The notes: generated from the sequence alone by a model not told the origin. 41,224 nucleotides of DNA from an uncultured Clostridia bacterium (GCA_944368215.1 CALVWX010000014.1:1-41224), one strand, 5' to 3'. Counted from the stretch's first letter, positions 24,711-33,267 are shown. Numbers and translations are program-made.

Positions 24711-24811
24711 GCGGCACATGCCAAGGCGGCATAAGAATGTGCCGCGAAGCACTCAAGAGGCGGAGGCATACCTTTTAAAACACCTGCGCGGCGGCACATA
24801 TGTGCCGCCGC
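24711..24811. repeat. Tandem GGC-rich palindromes
   Basis: GCGGCACAT (24711-24719) pairs with ATGTGCCGC (24737-24745); a perfect 24-nt palindrome with arms GCGGCGGCACAT lies at 24788-24811. The terminator at 24845-24880 repeats the same GCGGCGGC(A/G)CAT theme, so three related hairpins line up in 170 bp after the small ORF. Confidence 0.65.
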
Positions 24812-24844
24812 TACATTAATTTTTACACATATGCATGCGCATAT

Positions 24845-24890
24845 AAAGTGGCGGCGGCGCACATGCGCCGCCGCCACTTTATTTTTTATT
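24845..24890 (+). terminator. Strong intrinsic terminator after the small ORF
   Basis: A 16-bp stem, AAAGTGGCGGCGGCGC (24845-24860), loop ACAT, complement 24865-24880, then ATTTTTTATT on the plus strand. It also lies ~75 nt beyond the spoIVA stop on the other strand and may serve both convergent genes. Confidence 0.85.
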
Positions 24891-24955
24891 CATATCATTG
24901 CCGGACGCATATGCGCGCAGGCGCAACTGCAAATTTTTGCATTATCCGACAAAAT

Positions 24956-26101
24956 TTACAATAATATGCAGATGACCCCTCCCTTGCCCTCGTTGACAAT
25001 GCGCGTTATGGCCTTGCGCATCTTTGCGCGGGTGTCGTCCTGCATGCTGTTGACCTTACCCGCCAGCCCCTCCTGCACCATTGTGCGGAGCGACTTGCCG
25101 AAAAGGTTTGTGTTCCACATAGCCTGCGGGTCGCTTTCGAACCCGTTCATAATCTCCCCCACCATTCCTTCGGACTGCGCGGCCGAGCCCATTATGGGAC
25201 TGACTTCTCCGCAGACGTCGACTTTGACTATGTGATAGCTTGGTGCGGTGGCCTTTAATTTGACCCCGACATTGGAACCCTGACGCACGACGACGGGTTT
25301 TTCGAGGCTTAAATCGTCATCGGAAGGCCGCACCACCCCGTAGCCCGTGACCTTTGCGCATTCGAGCGCGTCCTTTACCTTGTCATAATTTTTGCGCGCC
25401 TGCGACGCCGTGACGACAAAGGACATGAGAGAGCTTTCGTCAGAAATATCCTCTCCGGCCGTCTCCGAAAGCATGGAAAAGAAGGCGCCGTCCTTAATTT
25501 TTGCGCGGACGACCGCCCTGCCCGAGGCGGGAAAAATTTCGAGGGAAACGTCGGGCTGCCAGTTGTCGCTATGTGCGAGCAGTTCGCTCAGCGCCGGGCA
25601 ATCGGCCATGGTGTTTACCGAAGGCGCGGCGGCGCGCACGGCGGCGCAGAGCTCCGCGACGGCGGAATTTTCGGCGGGGAGAGCGCGCACCCACGACGGA
25701 ATTATCACGTCTATCGCCGCGACGGGAAAGGCGAACAGAAGCGCGCGCATTACTCCGTCGAAGCCGGCGGACGACAGGGCGGAAACATCCGCCCGCACGG
25801 CGGGCGCACCGCATTCCGAAGAGAGCGCGGAATCGTCCGATGCGGTTACGATTACGAAAGGCAGGCCTTTTTTGCGCAAGCCGTCCGCCAAAGCGGCAGT
25901 CTGCCCGGGCGCACCCCCGTCGACCAGAACGGCGGCGTTGCAGTCTTCGGCGCCGTCGCAAAATGTAAGGCCCGACTGTTCCGCACCGACAAAATCGCTG
26001 AAAATAACGGCGCGCGCTTCCCCGTCGGCGCACACAACCCCGACGCGCGCCCTTCCGCCGCACCTTTCGGTTATATCATTATATATACTGTCGTTTAGCA
26101 T
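24956..26101 (-). CDS. spoIVA: SpoIVA-like protein lacking the ATPase P-loop
   Basis: 381 residues from ATG 26101-26099 (GGGAGG six bases upstream); the open frame upstream of it is not coding. The middle and C-terminal regions match SpoIVA, the ATPase that builds the spore coat basement layer: FPVAAIDVIIPSWV (125-138), TGYGVVRPS, DDLSLEKPVVVRQGSNVGVKLKA, APSYHIVKVDV, SDPQAMWNTNLFGKSL and the end RIVNEGKGGVICILL. The first 22 residues also align (NDITERCGGRARVGVV), but the Walker A loop that should follow (GxxxxGKS/T) is CADGEARAV, and roughly 90 residues holding the Walker B/switch part are missing, compared with ~492 residues in B. subtilis from memory. No frameshift signs, so it is a stable shortened form. 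A second, full SpoIVA elsewhere cannot be excluded. Confidence 0.85.
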   Translation of the reverse strand: MLNDSIYNDITERCGGRARVGVVCADGEARAVIFSDFVGAEQSGLTFCDGAEDCNAAVLVDGGAPGQTAALADGLRKKGLPFVIVTASDDSALSSECGAPAVRADVSALSSAGFDGVMRALLFAFPVAAIDVIIPSWVRALPAENSAVAELCAAVRAAAPSVNTMADCPALSELLAHSDNWQPDVSLEIFPASGRAVVRAKIKDGAFFSMLSETAGEDISDESSLMSFVVTASQARKNYDKVKDALECAKVTGYGVVRPSDDDLSLEKPVVVRQGSNVGVKLKATAPSYHIVKVDVCGEVSPIMGSAAQSEGMVGEIMNGFESDPQAMWNTNLFGKSLRTMVQEGLAGKVNSMQDDTRAKMRKAITRIVNEGKGGVICILL

Positions 26102-26187
26102 AAGTTTCCTCCCTGTGAGCTGGTGTATAATAGCATATTTGCGCGGAGGGAAAATTATGACGGATTTTTGCGGCGGGCTTAATGCGC

Positions 26188-26225
26188 AAAAAAAGCTGCG
26201 CGGCCGCATTAAAATGCGGCCGCGC
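26188..26225 (-). terminator. Intrinsic terminator after the ATP-grasp gene
   Basis: A 13-bp stem, GCGCGGCCGCATT (26198-26210) with AATGCGGCCGCGC (26213-26225), followed on the minus strand by AGCTTTTTTT (26194-26188). It isolates spoIVA from the upstream ATP-grasp gene, so spoIVA needs its own promoter; GTCATAATT...CAAATAT on the minus strand within 26130-26160 loosely resembles a sigma-E type promoter (weak). Confidence 0.88.
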
Positions 26226-26246
26226 GGCATATATCGCAATAAATTA

Positions 26247-27434
26247 TTATCTGCACTCGGTTGTGAAGGCGTAAAATTCGTCTACTTCTTCCTTCGTATC
26301 GAAATTTGCGACGAACATTCTGTCCCCCATCGCGCCCGAAAGCGCCTTTGCCACGCGCTGGGCGATTTTCATGTTAGAGGCGTAGCGGCCGTAAATTTCG
26401 TCGTCGCCGTGAACATAGGGCTTGCCGTCCCTGCGGCCGACGAATGCGCAGTAATACCTTCTGCCCGTGTCCTTGTACAATTTGTCGAACGCAATCATAT
26501 CCGCCCAGATTTTGTAGACGTCGGTGGAATTGGCGTAATTCATCATCTCGGGCGAGATGCCGCCCGAAGGGCGCATGTTGACTTCAAGCGCGACGATTTC
26601 GCCCTTTTTGCCTATGGGCTGGTCGCGGTTGAGGCGGAAAAATTCAAAGTGGATAAAGCGCGATTTTACGCCGAAGGCCTTTAATGCCCTACGCCCCGCG
26701 TCGCGCACATCGTCGAAGGGGCGGTTGACTATGTAGAACATGGAGCTGTCGCCCGTGTTGACCACATCCATAAGGGAACCGAGGGTGACGTTGCCCGTTT
26801 CGAAGATGGGGTTGCCCTTGCTGTCGACGATGGCGTCGTAGGAATTGACGGTGGCGTCGATATATTCTTCCATTATGTAACTGATGGGCAGTTTTATAGC
26901 GAAAAACCTGTTTAAATCCTCGTCCGAGCACAGCCTGTGCGTGTCGCTTGCGCCCACGCCGTTATCGGGCTTGACTATTACGGGGTAGCCGACCTCGGCA
27001 ATGAACTGTTTGCAGACTTCGGGCGAGGAGGCGAGGCAATAGCGCGCCGTTTTTATGCCCGCCGCACGGTAACAGGGCTTCATGGCGGATTTCAACTTGA
27101 CCTTCTGCATATCGCAGTCGTGAAAACCCGTGGTAATGTTGAACTCCGTCCTCAAGTGTGCGTCGCGCTCGAGCCAGTATTCGTTGTTGCTTTCAAGCCA
27201 GTCTATCTTGCCGTAGCGGAAGGTGTAAAATGCGACGGCGCGAAAAACTTCGTCGTAATTTTCAAGACTGGAGACCTTGTAATATTCGGTGAGGCTGCTC
27301 TTTAATTCGGGCAGCAGATTGAAGTATTCGCAGTCGCCTATGCCTAAAACGTTGAAGCCGTTATCCTTTAAATGGCGGCAGAAGTGCCAGTAATTTTCGG
27401 GAAAGTTGGGCGAGATAAATATAAAATTTTTCAT
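26247..27434 (-). CDS. ATP-grasp ligase of unknown substrate (carbamoyl-phosphate-synthase-like fold)
   Basis: 395 residues. N-terminal pre-ATP-grasp region starts MKNFIFISPNFPENYW. The ATP-grasp core shows GYPVIVKPDNGVGASDTHRL (about 155-175), IMEEYIDATVNSYDAIVD, and the metal/phosphate site EIVALEVNMRPSGGISPEMM near 285-305. Such enzymes join a carboxylate to an amine through an acyl phosphate. The N-terminus resembles peptide- or amino-acid-ligating members, but the substrate cannot be read from the sequence. AGGAAC lies four bases before the ATG. It ends in its own terminator; the promoter region holds a G-rich inverted repeat. It is distinct from the RimK-like ligase at 5044-5928. Confidence 0.8.
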   Translation of the reverse strand: MKNFIFISPNFPENYWHFCRHLKDNGFNVLGIGDCEYFNLLPELKSSLTEYYKVSSLENYDEVFRAVAFYTFRYGKIDWLESNNEYWLERDAHLRTEFNITTGFHDCDMQKVKLKSAMKPCYRAAGIKTARYCLASSPEVCKQFIAEVGYPVIVKPDNGVGASDTHRLCSDEDLNRFFAIKLPISYIMEEYIDATVNSYDAIVDSKGNPIFETGNVTLGSLMDVVNTGDSSMFYIVNRPFDDVRDAGRRALKAFGVKSRFIHFEFFRLNRDQPIGKKGEIVALEVNMRPSGGISPEMMNYANSTDVYKIWADMIAFDKLYKDTGRRYYCAFVGRRDGKPYVHGDDEIYGRYASNMKIAQRVAKALSGAMGDRMFVANFDTKEEVDEFYAFTTECR

Positions 27435-27451
27435 AAGTGTTCCTGTTGTTA

Positions 27452-27580
27452 AAGGGATTAGGAATTATGGATTAGGGGATAGGGATGGCGAGATAGTATC
27501 CGAAAGAAGCATCTTGCAGGCAGCGAAGCCGCACACACTTTCACCTCCCCTATACCCTATTCCCTGTGCCCTATCCCATT
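27452..27580. repeat. Inverted repeat of GGGATAGGG-type sequence
   Basis: The left part (27452-27486) is a run of AGGGATTAGG / GGGGATAGGGAT units; the right part (27544-27580) is the inverse, TCCCCTATACCCTATTCCC and CCCTATCCCAT. The ~57-nt between them has no coding signal. It fills the gap between the alpha/beta hydrolase and the ATP-grasp gene and may be a mobile or slippage-grown repeat. Confidence 0.6.
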
Positions 27581-27581
27581 T

Positions 27582-28502
27582 TTAAATATGTTCCGAAAGG
27601 AAGGATGCGATATCTTCCATTACCTGAGGGGCGCAAAAATCGTTTAAAATTTCGTGGCGGCCGCCTTTATATATGGTCATCTGCACGTCGGACATGCCCG
27701 CCTTTACGTATTTATCGTAGAGGTTTACGACGCCTTTGGAGTAGCCCCCGACGGGGTCGTCTTCGCCCGAAACGAGGTATATGGGCAGATTTTTGGGAGT
27801 AGATTTTATCGCCGACGGGCAGCAGGCCTGATTTATTATTGAAAAGAGCGTATAAAATCCGCCGCAGGTAAAGGTAACGCCGCAGAGCTCGTCGGCCATA
27901 TAGCTTTCGACGTCGCCTTTGTCGGCGCTGAGCCAGTCGTACGGCGTGCGGCCTTCGAACCTTTTATTGTACGGGCCGAAAGCCAGCCTGTCGATAAATT
28001 TTGAGCGGTGCTTCCAGCCGCAAAAGAGGGCGATTGCCGCTGCCGCGAGCTTGCCGAAGCCCGTTACGACCGACGGCTGAAAGCCGGTGCCCATGATTAT
28101 TGCGCCCGAAAATTCGCCGCCGAAGTCGGCTATGTATTTTCTGCAGAAGAACGAACCCATGGAATGACCCATGACGAAGTAAGGCAGTCCGCCCGTCTCT
28201 TCGCGCACGGTGAGGGTTAAGCGGCGGATATCCGCAAGAACGGTCTTTGTGCCGTCGGCGCCGTCGAAATAGCCGAGCTCCTTTGCAGACAGCACCGATT
28301 TGCCGTGGCCGAGGTGGTCTTCGGCGCAGACGAGATAGCCGCGTCCGCTTAAGTATTCGGCTAACGGCGCGTACCTCAGGGCATATTCGGCCATGCCGTG
28401 GATAATCTGCACCACGCCGCGAACGCTGCCGCGGGGGCGCCATATGTATGCGTAAATTGTCGTTTTTTTATCCGCGGAGGGATATGTTATCTGACTGTAC
28501 AT
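27582..28502 (-). CDS. Alpha/beta hydrolase, monoacylglycerol lipase/lysophospholipase-like
   Basis: 306 residues of the serine hydrolase fold (Hydrolase_4 / S33 type). Catalytic triad by pattern: Ser114 in MGHSMGS, Asp249 in SGEDDPVGG, His283 in GGRHEIL. VQIIHGMAEY (oxyanion HG motif) lies at 31-40. No signal peptide, so cytoplasmic. GGAGG precedes the ATG. It is last of four co-directional genes (GH3, SGNH, PanE-like, hydrolase) with gaps of 1-41 nt, so probably in one operon. The substrate (glyceride, lysolipid or other ester) is not determined. Confidence 0.85.
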   Translation of the reverse strand: MYSQITYPSADKKTTIYAYIWRPRGSVRGVVQIIHGMAEYALRYAPLAEYLSGRGYLVCAEDHLGHGKSVLSAKELGYFDGADGTKTVLADIRRLTLTVREETGGLPYFVMGHSMGSFFCRKYIADFGGEFSGAIIMGTGFQPSVVTGFGKLAAAAIALFCGWKHRSKFIDRLAFGPYNKRFEGRTPYDWLSADKGDVESYMADELCGVTFTCGGFYTLFSIINQACCPSAIKSTPKNLPIYLVSGEDDPVGGYSKGVVNLYDKYVKAGMSDVQMTIYKGGRHEILNDFCAPQVMEDIASFLSEHI

Positions 28503-28536
28503 TTTAATACCTCCACTTTTTCCGCCTCCGCCGCAG

Positions 28537-29565
28537 TTATTTTTTGCGGACGAGAGCGATTAATTCAAGCATATTATCGGGTGAAACTGTTTTCTCACCC
28601 TTCTCTATCGCAGCCGTCATATCGAGAACGGCTCGCGATACGGGCACGTCTTTGCCGGCTTTTTGCGCGCTGTCGGCAACCACGCCGAGGACAAACTGCA
28701 TGTCGCACTTTCTGCCCGCTATAAGATCGTAATACATGCCCGAGACGAGGTTTTTGTGCTTTTTCATGGCTACGGGAATGAGCGCGAAGGACACCGCCTT
28801 CTTTACTGGGCCGTTATAGTTAAGTAGCTTGACGAGGTCGTGCCCCTGAATTTTTGCGGGCGTGACGCCGCAGGCGAGGGCGGTATCCATGCCCTCCTTT
28901 AAGAGCGCCTGTGCGACGGCGCGGCATTTTTTATCCTTTGCAATCTGCCCGAAGGTGAGCGAGGTTATTGCCGAAAGGGACGAGAAGGCCGAGTTGACAA
29001 TGAGCTTTGACCAGCGCGCGCCCGCGAAATTGTCTTCGACCTCCACCCTGCCCGCGCACGAAAGGTAAGACTCTACCATTTCAACCTTGGGGTTGCGCCC
29101 GAAGGGCGAACCGAGGGAAAAGGTCATGGCGTCGGGCGAGGAAGTGGCCAGAACGTGTCCGGGCGACACAAATGTGGCTCCCCACGAGACGGCGCAACCG
29201 AGAGTATTGTCTTCGCCTATAATTTCTGCGACGGAGTATTCGGGCAGGCCGTTCTGCGTGGTGCAGATGACGCCGCCTTCGGCGAGGTAATCTTTCAGAA
29301 AAGTTACGGTCTGTGCGTTGCCGCGCTGTTTTGTCATTAAAAATATAACGTCGTATTTGCCCGTCATTTTATCGGGCGTGAGCGCGGTTACTTTTTGAAC
29401 AATTTCTTTCCCGACGGCCGAAAAGGTGACGCGCGCGCCGTTTGCGTTGAGCTCGGCCACATGTTCGGAATTTCTGGTTATTAAATCTATCTGCCTGCCC
29501 GCGCGGGCGACGAGTGCGCCGAGGACGGTTCCCATAGCCCCCGCACCGTAAATACATGCGCGCAT
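28537..29565 (-). CDS. Ketopantoate reductase family protein (ApbA/PanE-like)
   Basis: 342 residues, a little longer than usual PanE (~300). The N-terminus has the NADP-binding GAGAMGTVLGALVARAG (7-23) followed by LITRN; VIFLMTKQRGN holds a lysine in the region of the PanE loop; a helical ApbA C-terminal domain follows with KLIVNSAFSSLSAIT, which fits the conserved K..N..N/S face of the active site. Family members reduce 2-dehydropantoate to pantoate (CoA pathway), but many paralogues reduce other 2-oxoacids. It begins one base after the SGNH gene stop, so it is co-translated with carbohydrate/ester hydrolases rather than panBC, and the substrate is open. Confidence 0.8.
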   Translation of the reverse strand: MRACIYGAGAMGTVLGALVARAGRQIDLITRNSEHVAELNANGARVTFSAVGKEIVQKVTALTPDKMTGKYDVIFLMTKQRGNAQTVTFLKDYLAEGGVICTTQNGLPEYSVAEIIGEDNTLGCAVSWGATFVSPGHVLATSSPDAMTFSLGSPFGRNPKVEMVESYLSCAGRVEVEDNFAGARWSKLIVNSAFSSLSAITSLTFGQIAKDKKCRAVAQALLKEGMDTALACGVTPAKIQGHDLVKLLNYNGPVKKAVSFALIPVAMKKHKNLVSGMYYDLIAGRKCDMQFVLGVVADSAQKAGKDVPVSRAVLDMTAAIEKGEKTVSPDNMLELIALVRKK

Positions 29566-29566
29566 A

Positions 29567-30721
29567 TCACCACTCCTGTCCGGTTATGTATCCGAAGGCC
29601 AGTTTTGCCATGGCCTTGTAAGCCTCCTCAGAGGGGTGGAGATGGTCGCCGCTGTCGTAACCTTCGGCAAAAGCCGCGGGGTCGGCCGGCGAACGGAGAG
29701 TTTTGTCGAAGTCGATACACCCCTTGATATTATCGAGCGAACGCGCCCAGGCGTTGAAGGATAAGCGCAGTTCTTCGCGGAAGGGCGCATACGTGCGCCA
29801 GCCCTTTATGGGAAGAAGCGTGCCTATGTAAATATCCAGCCCGCGCTTTTTTGCTATATCGAAATATTCCTCTATTCCCTTTTCGAGCTCGCCGACGGTG
29901 GGCAGATCGCTCATGGGCCTGAAGGGGTTGACGTCCGTGCCGACGGGGTGGATTATATCGTTTATGCCCTGCTGGATTATTACGGCATCCGCGCCGCTGA
30001 CCGTAGAAATTTCGCGTTCGAAGCGGTGGCGGCCCGAAAGACCGTAACTTTCGTAAGTTATGCAGCTGTATTCGCGCAGCACGCGGGTGCCGCTGGCCGC
30101 GCGGCGGACGACGGCCGTGACGTTATAGGGGTCGTCCATGCAGTTTAAAGCGAGGTAATCCGCCCAGCTCTGCGCGGTTATGCTGTCGCCGTAGAGAATG
30201 ACGGCGCGCTTGTCGTCGTCGGTGTATAAATCGAGCCCGCAGAAAAAGTAAAAGGTGTTTGTGGTGCGCGTGCGCTCCAGAGGGAGCACCTGCGAGAAAG
30301 TGCAGTCGCCCACCGAGAAAAAGCCCTTGGAGAGGGGGCCGAGCGCGACCACGCCCGTGCGCATGAGCGTGAATCCGCCGAGGTAAATGCTGACGGCGAG
30401 AACGCCGCGCGGCTTTATTCTGAAGACTATTTCGTCCGAAAGCACCTCTTCCCCCGCGGGAATGGTTACGCTTTCCTCGCCACCGAAGGTGACGAGGCGG
30501 GCGTTGTGGAGACTGATTTCCCTGTCGCCCATGGCCCGGGCGAGGGTAACGCGCGTGAGAGTTACCGGCTCGGTGCCGCAGAAGTTGGAAAAATGCAGGC
30601 GCACCCTTTCGCCGCCGAAGGCGCACGTTACGGGGTAACGGAGAGTTATATCCTTTGCATAGGTTTCAGGCTTATGCTCTGTTATAGAGGGCGCGCTGCC
30701 CCACACTGTTACCCATTTCAT
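29567..30721 (-). CDS. SGNH/GDSL hydrolase with N-terminal beta domain
   Basis: 384 residues from ATG 30721-30719; a TTG nine bases farther upstream would sit only 2-3 nt from AAAGGAG, so I favour the ATG. Residues ~1-165 look like a beta-sandwich module. The SGNH domain then shows AVILYGDSITAQ (Ser180, block I), VIIQQGINDII (Asn, block III) and SGDHLHPSEEAYK (Asp/His, block V). No signal peptide. Such two-domain enzymes often deacetylate carbohydrates. Directly downstream of a GH3 glycosidase, a role in removing acetyl groups from imported glycans is likely, but unproven. Confidence 0.82.
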   Translation of the reverse strand: MKWVTVWGSAPSITEHKPETYAKDITLRYPVTCAFGGERVRLHFSNFCGTEPVTLTRVTLARAMGDREISLHNARLVTFGGEESVTIPAGEEVLSDEIVFRIKPRGVLAVSIYLGGFTLMRTGVVALGPLSKGFFSVGDCTFSQVLPLERTRTTNTFYFFCGLDLYTDDDKRAVILYGDSITAQSWADYLALNCMDDPYNVTAVVRRAASGTRVLREYSCITYESYGLSGRHRFEREISTVSGADAVIIQQGINDIIHPVGTDVNPFRPMSDLPTVGELEKGIEEYFDIAKKRGLDIYIGTLLPIKGWRTYAPFREELRLSFNAWARSLDNIKGCIDFDKTLRSPADPAAFAEGYDSGDHLHPSEEAYKAMAKLAFGYITGQEW

Positions 30722-30762
30722 TGAATACAAAACTCCTTTAGCGCAAAAGATTGCGCATTGAT

Positions 30763-33066
30763 TTATTTTTTGAATAAAATTTTGCGGACGCCCCTAAAAA
30801 AATGTCCGTTGCAGGCGTCGATAAAGCCCTGCACCTGAATGCTGTCGTACTTCATGAAGAGAAGTATGAACCTTATGGGCAGGTGCGTCATGGAATTTGA
30901 TAAAAGTTCGTCCTTGGAACGGGAATACAGCCCCGCTATCCACGCGAACAGCCGCGCAACAAAACCTTTGCAATATTTGAGGTCGTAAATTTCCGTCATG
31001 AGCGTGGCTTCAAGCCCGCCCTTTTTATGCGATTTTTTGGGTTCGACGGGGGATATGTGCGAATTAAAGTATTGTTCGTAGCTGAGTTTTTTACCTTCCC
31101 CCTCAATAGCTTTGCCGCGGTTTACGGTGCCTTCGAAAAAGAAATCGCGGCTGTTTTCGCCGAGAAAGACGGTATAGTCGCCCCCTTCCACCCAGCCTTT
31201 GGACTTGTCCCAGAATCTGAAGGAATATTCGTCGAAGGGAATGAAAACGCGCACGCTCTGCCCAGCTTCGAGGAAGACCTTTTTGAAGCCCTTGAGCTCC
31301 GCGGGGGAATGTTCGAGGTCGGGGCGGGGAGCTTTTATGTACATCTGCACGACGGCCGCGCCGCCGCGGCTTCCCGTATTGGAGACGGTGACGTATGCGC
31401 CGCCGCTTCCCAACGCCGCGTCAGAATAGCAAAAAGTTGTGTAAGAAAGGCCGTAGCCGAAGGGATATTTTACGGGCACGCCCAAGGCGTTGTAATATTT
31501 GTAGCCGACGTATATGCCCTCGGCATAGTCCATTTTGTAGGGATATTTATTGTAGATTTCGTGGCAGGGCACGTCCTCTTCCCTTAAGGGGAATGTCTCC
31601 GCCAGCCGCCCCGAGGGATTTATTTCGCCCGAAAGGGCCTTGACTACAGCCCCTCCGCCGCTCTGTCCCGAAAGATAGGCGTGGATTAAAGCGTCGCAGT
31701 TTTCGTCCCAGCTCATGTCGACGACGCCGCCGCAAGAGAGCACGACGACAATTTTTTTGCCGAGCGGCCTCAAAGCGCTCAATAAATCGAGCTGGTTTCG
31801 GGGAAGTTCTATGTGCCGGCGGTCGCAGCTTTCAAGCTCCATACCCTCGGGCAGGCCGAGGCAGACGACAAGGACGTCGGCGTTCTTTGCAAGTTTTACC
31901 GCCTGACTGCGCAGTTTTTTGCTTTCGCCGCCCTTGCGCTCGAACCCCCTTGCAAAACCTGTAAGACTGAGCTCCGATTTCTGCATTTCGCCGAAAATGC
32001 TGTCCACAAAGGTGGGATTGACGAGGGACGAGCCCGCGCCCTGATAGCGCGGTCTGCGCGCGAAGTCGCCTATGAGCGCCACGCGCTCGCCCTTTTTGAG
32101 CGGCAGAACGCCGCCTTCATTTTTTAAAAGGACGAGGCTGTTTTCGGCACAGCGGCGGGCAAAGCGGGAATGGGCTATCCAGTCTACATCTTCGGACTTT
32201 ACTTTTTGCGCCGCGTGCGAAAATGCCAGCTGGCGGGCGACGGCGTCGTCGACGAGCTTTTCGTCGAGCCCGCCTCCCTTTACGGCGGCGATTACCTCAT
32301 CCTTGGAAAATTTGCAGCGCGGCATTTCAAGGTCGACGCCCGCTTTTACGGAGGAAACTTTATCAAAAGTTCCGCCCCAGTCGGACACGACGAGGCCGTC
32401 AAAGCCCCATTCGCCGCGCAGGATATCGGAGACGAGGTGTTTGTTTGAATTGCAGTAAACGCCGTTTACTTTGTTGTAAGCCGTCATTACGGCGGCGGGT
32501 TTGCCCTCTTTTACGGCTATTTCGAAGCCCGTTAAATATGTTTCGCGCAAAGCAGCTTCGTCCACGCGGCAGTCGTAGACCATGCGGGCGCGCTCGCGCG
32601 AGTTGACGGCAAAGTGCTTTATGCACGACGCCGTGCCGTTTGCCTGAATGCCCCGCACATATGCCGCGGCGAACTTGCCCGAAAGGTAAGGGTCTTCCGA
32701 AAAATATTCAAAATTTCTTCCGCATTTCGGGCTGCGCTTTATGTTGAGCCCCGGCCCCAGAACCATGGCGACGCCCATATACGCCGCCTCCGCGCCGAGA
32801 TATTTGCCTATCTCCTCCCCGAGCTCGGTATCCCAACTGCATGCCATGGCGGCCGATGTGGGAAAGCAGGTTGAAGGGCATGACGTGCCCATGCCGAGGT
32901 GGTTGGGCATTTTGTCCTGAACCCTCAGCCCGTGGGGACCGTCCGAAAGGGTGACGGCGTCCATGCCTATTTCGGCGCATTCCGCCGATTGCCAGAATGC
33001 CGAACCGGTTAAAAGGTCGGCCTTTTTTTCTATAGGTAAATTGCCAATTTTTTGTCTGTCGTCCAT
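30763..33066 (-). CDS. Glycoside hydrolase family 3 (beta-glucosidase-like)
   Basis: 767 residues. GH3 N-domain: TLSDGPHGLR, GPGLNIKRSPKCGRNFEYFSEDPYLSG, CIKHFAVN (KH motif, 149-156) and the nucleophile region GLVVSDWGGTFD (Asp229). The C-domain begins after SLVLLKNEGGVLPL and contains LSGQSGGGAVVKALSGEINPSGRLAETFP; a fibronectin-III-like domain follows (PRPDLEHSPAELKGF). The last ~120 residues (from about 645) are an extra basic helical tail. No signal peptide, so intracellular action on imported glucosides or related beta-glycosides. Specificity (glucose, xylose, GlcNAc) cannot be fixed. It leads the four-gene operon; its promoter is good but no Shine-Dalgarno is obvious. Confidence 0.92.
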   Translation of the reverse strand: MDDRQKIGNLPIEKKADLLTGSAFWQSAECAEIGMDAVTLSDGPHGLRVQDKMPNHLGMGTSCPSTCFPTSAAMACSWDTELGEEIGKYLGAEAAYMGVAMVLGPGLNIKRSPKCGRNFEYFSEDPYLSGKFAAAYVRGIQANGTASCIKHFAVNSRERARMVYDCRVDEAALRETYLTGFEIAVKEGKPAAVMTAYNKVNGVYCNSNKHLVSDILRGEWGFDGLVVSDWGGTFDKVSSVKAGVDLEMPRCKFSKDEVIAAVKGGGLDEKLVDDAVARQLAFSHAAQKVKSEDVDWIAHSRFARRCAENSLVLLKNEGGVLPLKKGERVALIGDFARRPRYQGAGSSLVNPTFVDSIFGEMQKSELSLTGFARGFERKGGESKKLRSQAVKLAKNADVLVVCLGLPEGMELESCDRRHIELPRNQLDLLSALRPLGKKIVVVLSCGGVVDMSWDENCDALIHAYLSGQSGGGAVVKALSGEINPSGRLAETFPLREEDVPCHEIYNKYPYKMDYAEGIYVGYKYYNALGVPVKYPFGYGLSYTTFCYSDAALGSGGAYVTVSNTGSRGGAAVVQMYIKAPRPDLEHSPAELKGFKKVFLEAGQSVRVFIPFDEYSFRFWDKSKGWVEGGDYTVFLGENSRDFFFEGTVNRGKAIEGEGKKLSYEQYFNSHISPVEPKKSHKKGGLEATLMTEIYDLKYCKGFVARLFAWIAGLYSRSKDELLSNSMTHLPIRFILLFMKYDSIQVQGFIDACNGHFFRGVRKILFKK

Positions 33067-33093
33067 GATATCGCCAAATTTCTTATATGCGAC

Positions 33094-33122
33094 ATTATAC
33101 CACTATTTTATGTCGATTGCAA
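33094..33122 (-). promoter_or_regulatory. Sigma-A promoter of the GH3 operon
   Basis: TTGCAA (complement of 33117-33122), 17-bp spacer, perfect TATAAT (33094-33099) on the minus strand; transcription start near 33087, ~20 nt before the ATG. No operator palindrome was recognised. Confidence 0.75.
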
Positions 33123-33201
33123 CATATTGCATAAAAATAAAAAATTATAGTGCAGTTTTGAGCCGCATTTTAGGGCAGAGAAACTTGCAAAACACAAATG
33201 T

Positions 33202-33232
33202 GGCCCGGACGGTTATGCCGCCCGTCCGGGCC
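33202..33232 (-). terminator. Terminator of the trp operon
   Basis: GGCCCGGACGG (33202-33212) pairs with CCGTCCGGGCC (33222-33232), ~35 nt after the trpA stop; a looser T-rich stretch follows on the minus strand. A smaller stem, ACCCC/GGGGGT, lies at 33244-33261. Confidence 0.7.
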
Positions 33233-33267
33233 GATTCGGAGAAACCCCTGCTTAAGGGGGTGTGTAG

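Noticed and set aside
26102-26239. Longer N-terminus for the SpoIVA-like protein
   Set aside because: The extension has no similarity to SpoIVA and covers the upstream terminator; ATG 26101 has GGGAGG and aligns with the family N-terminus.
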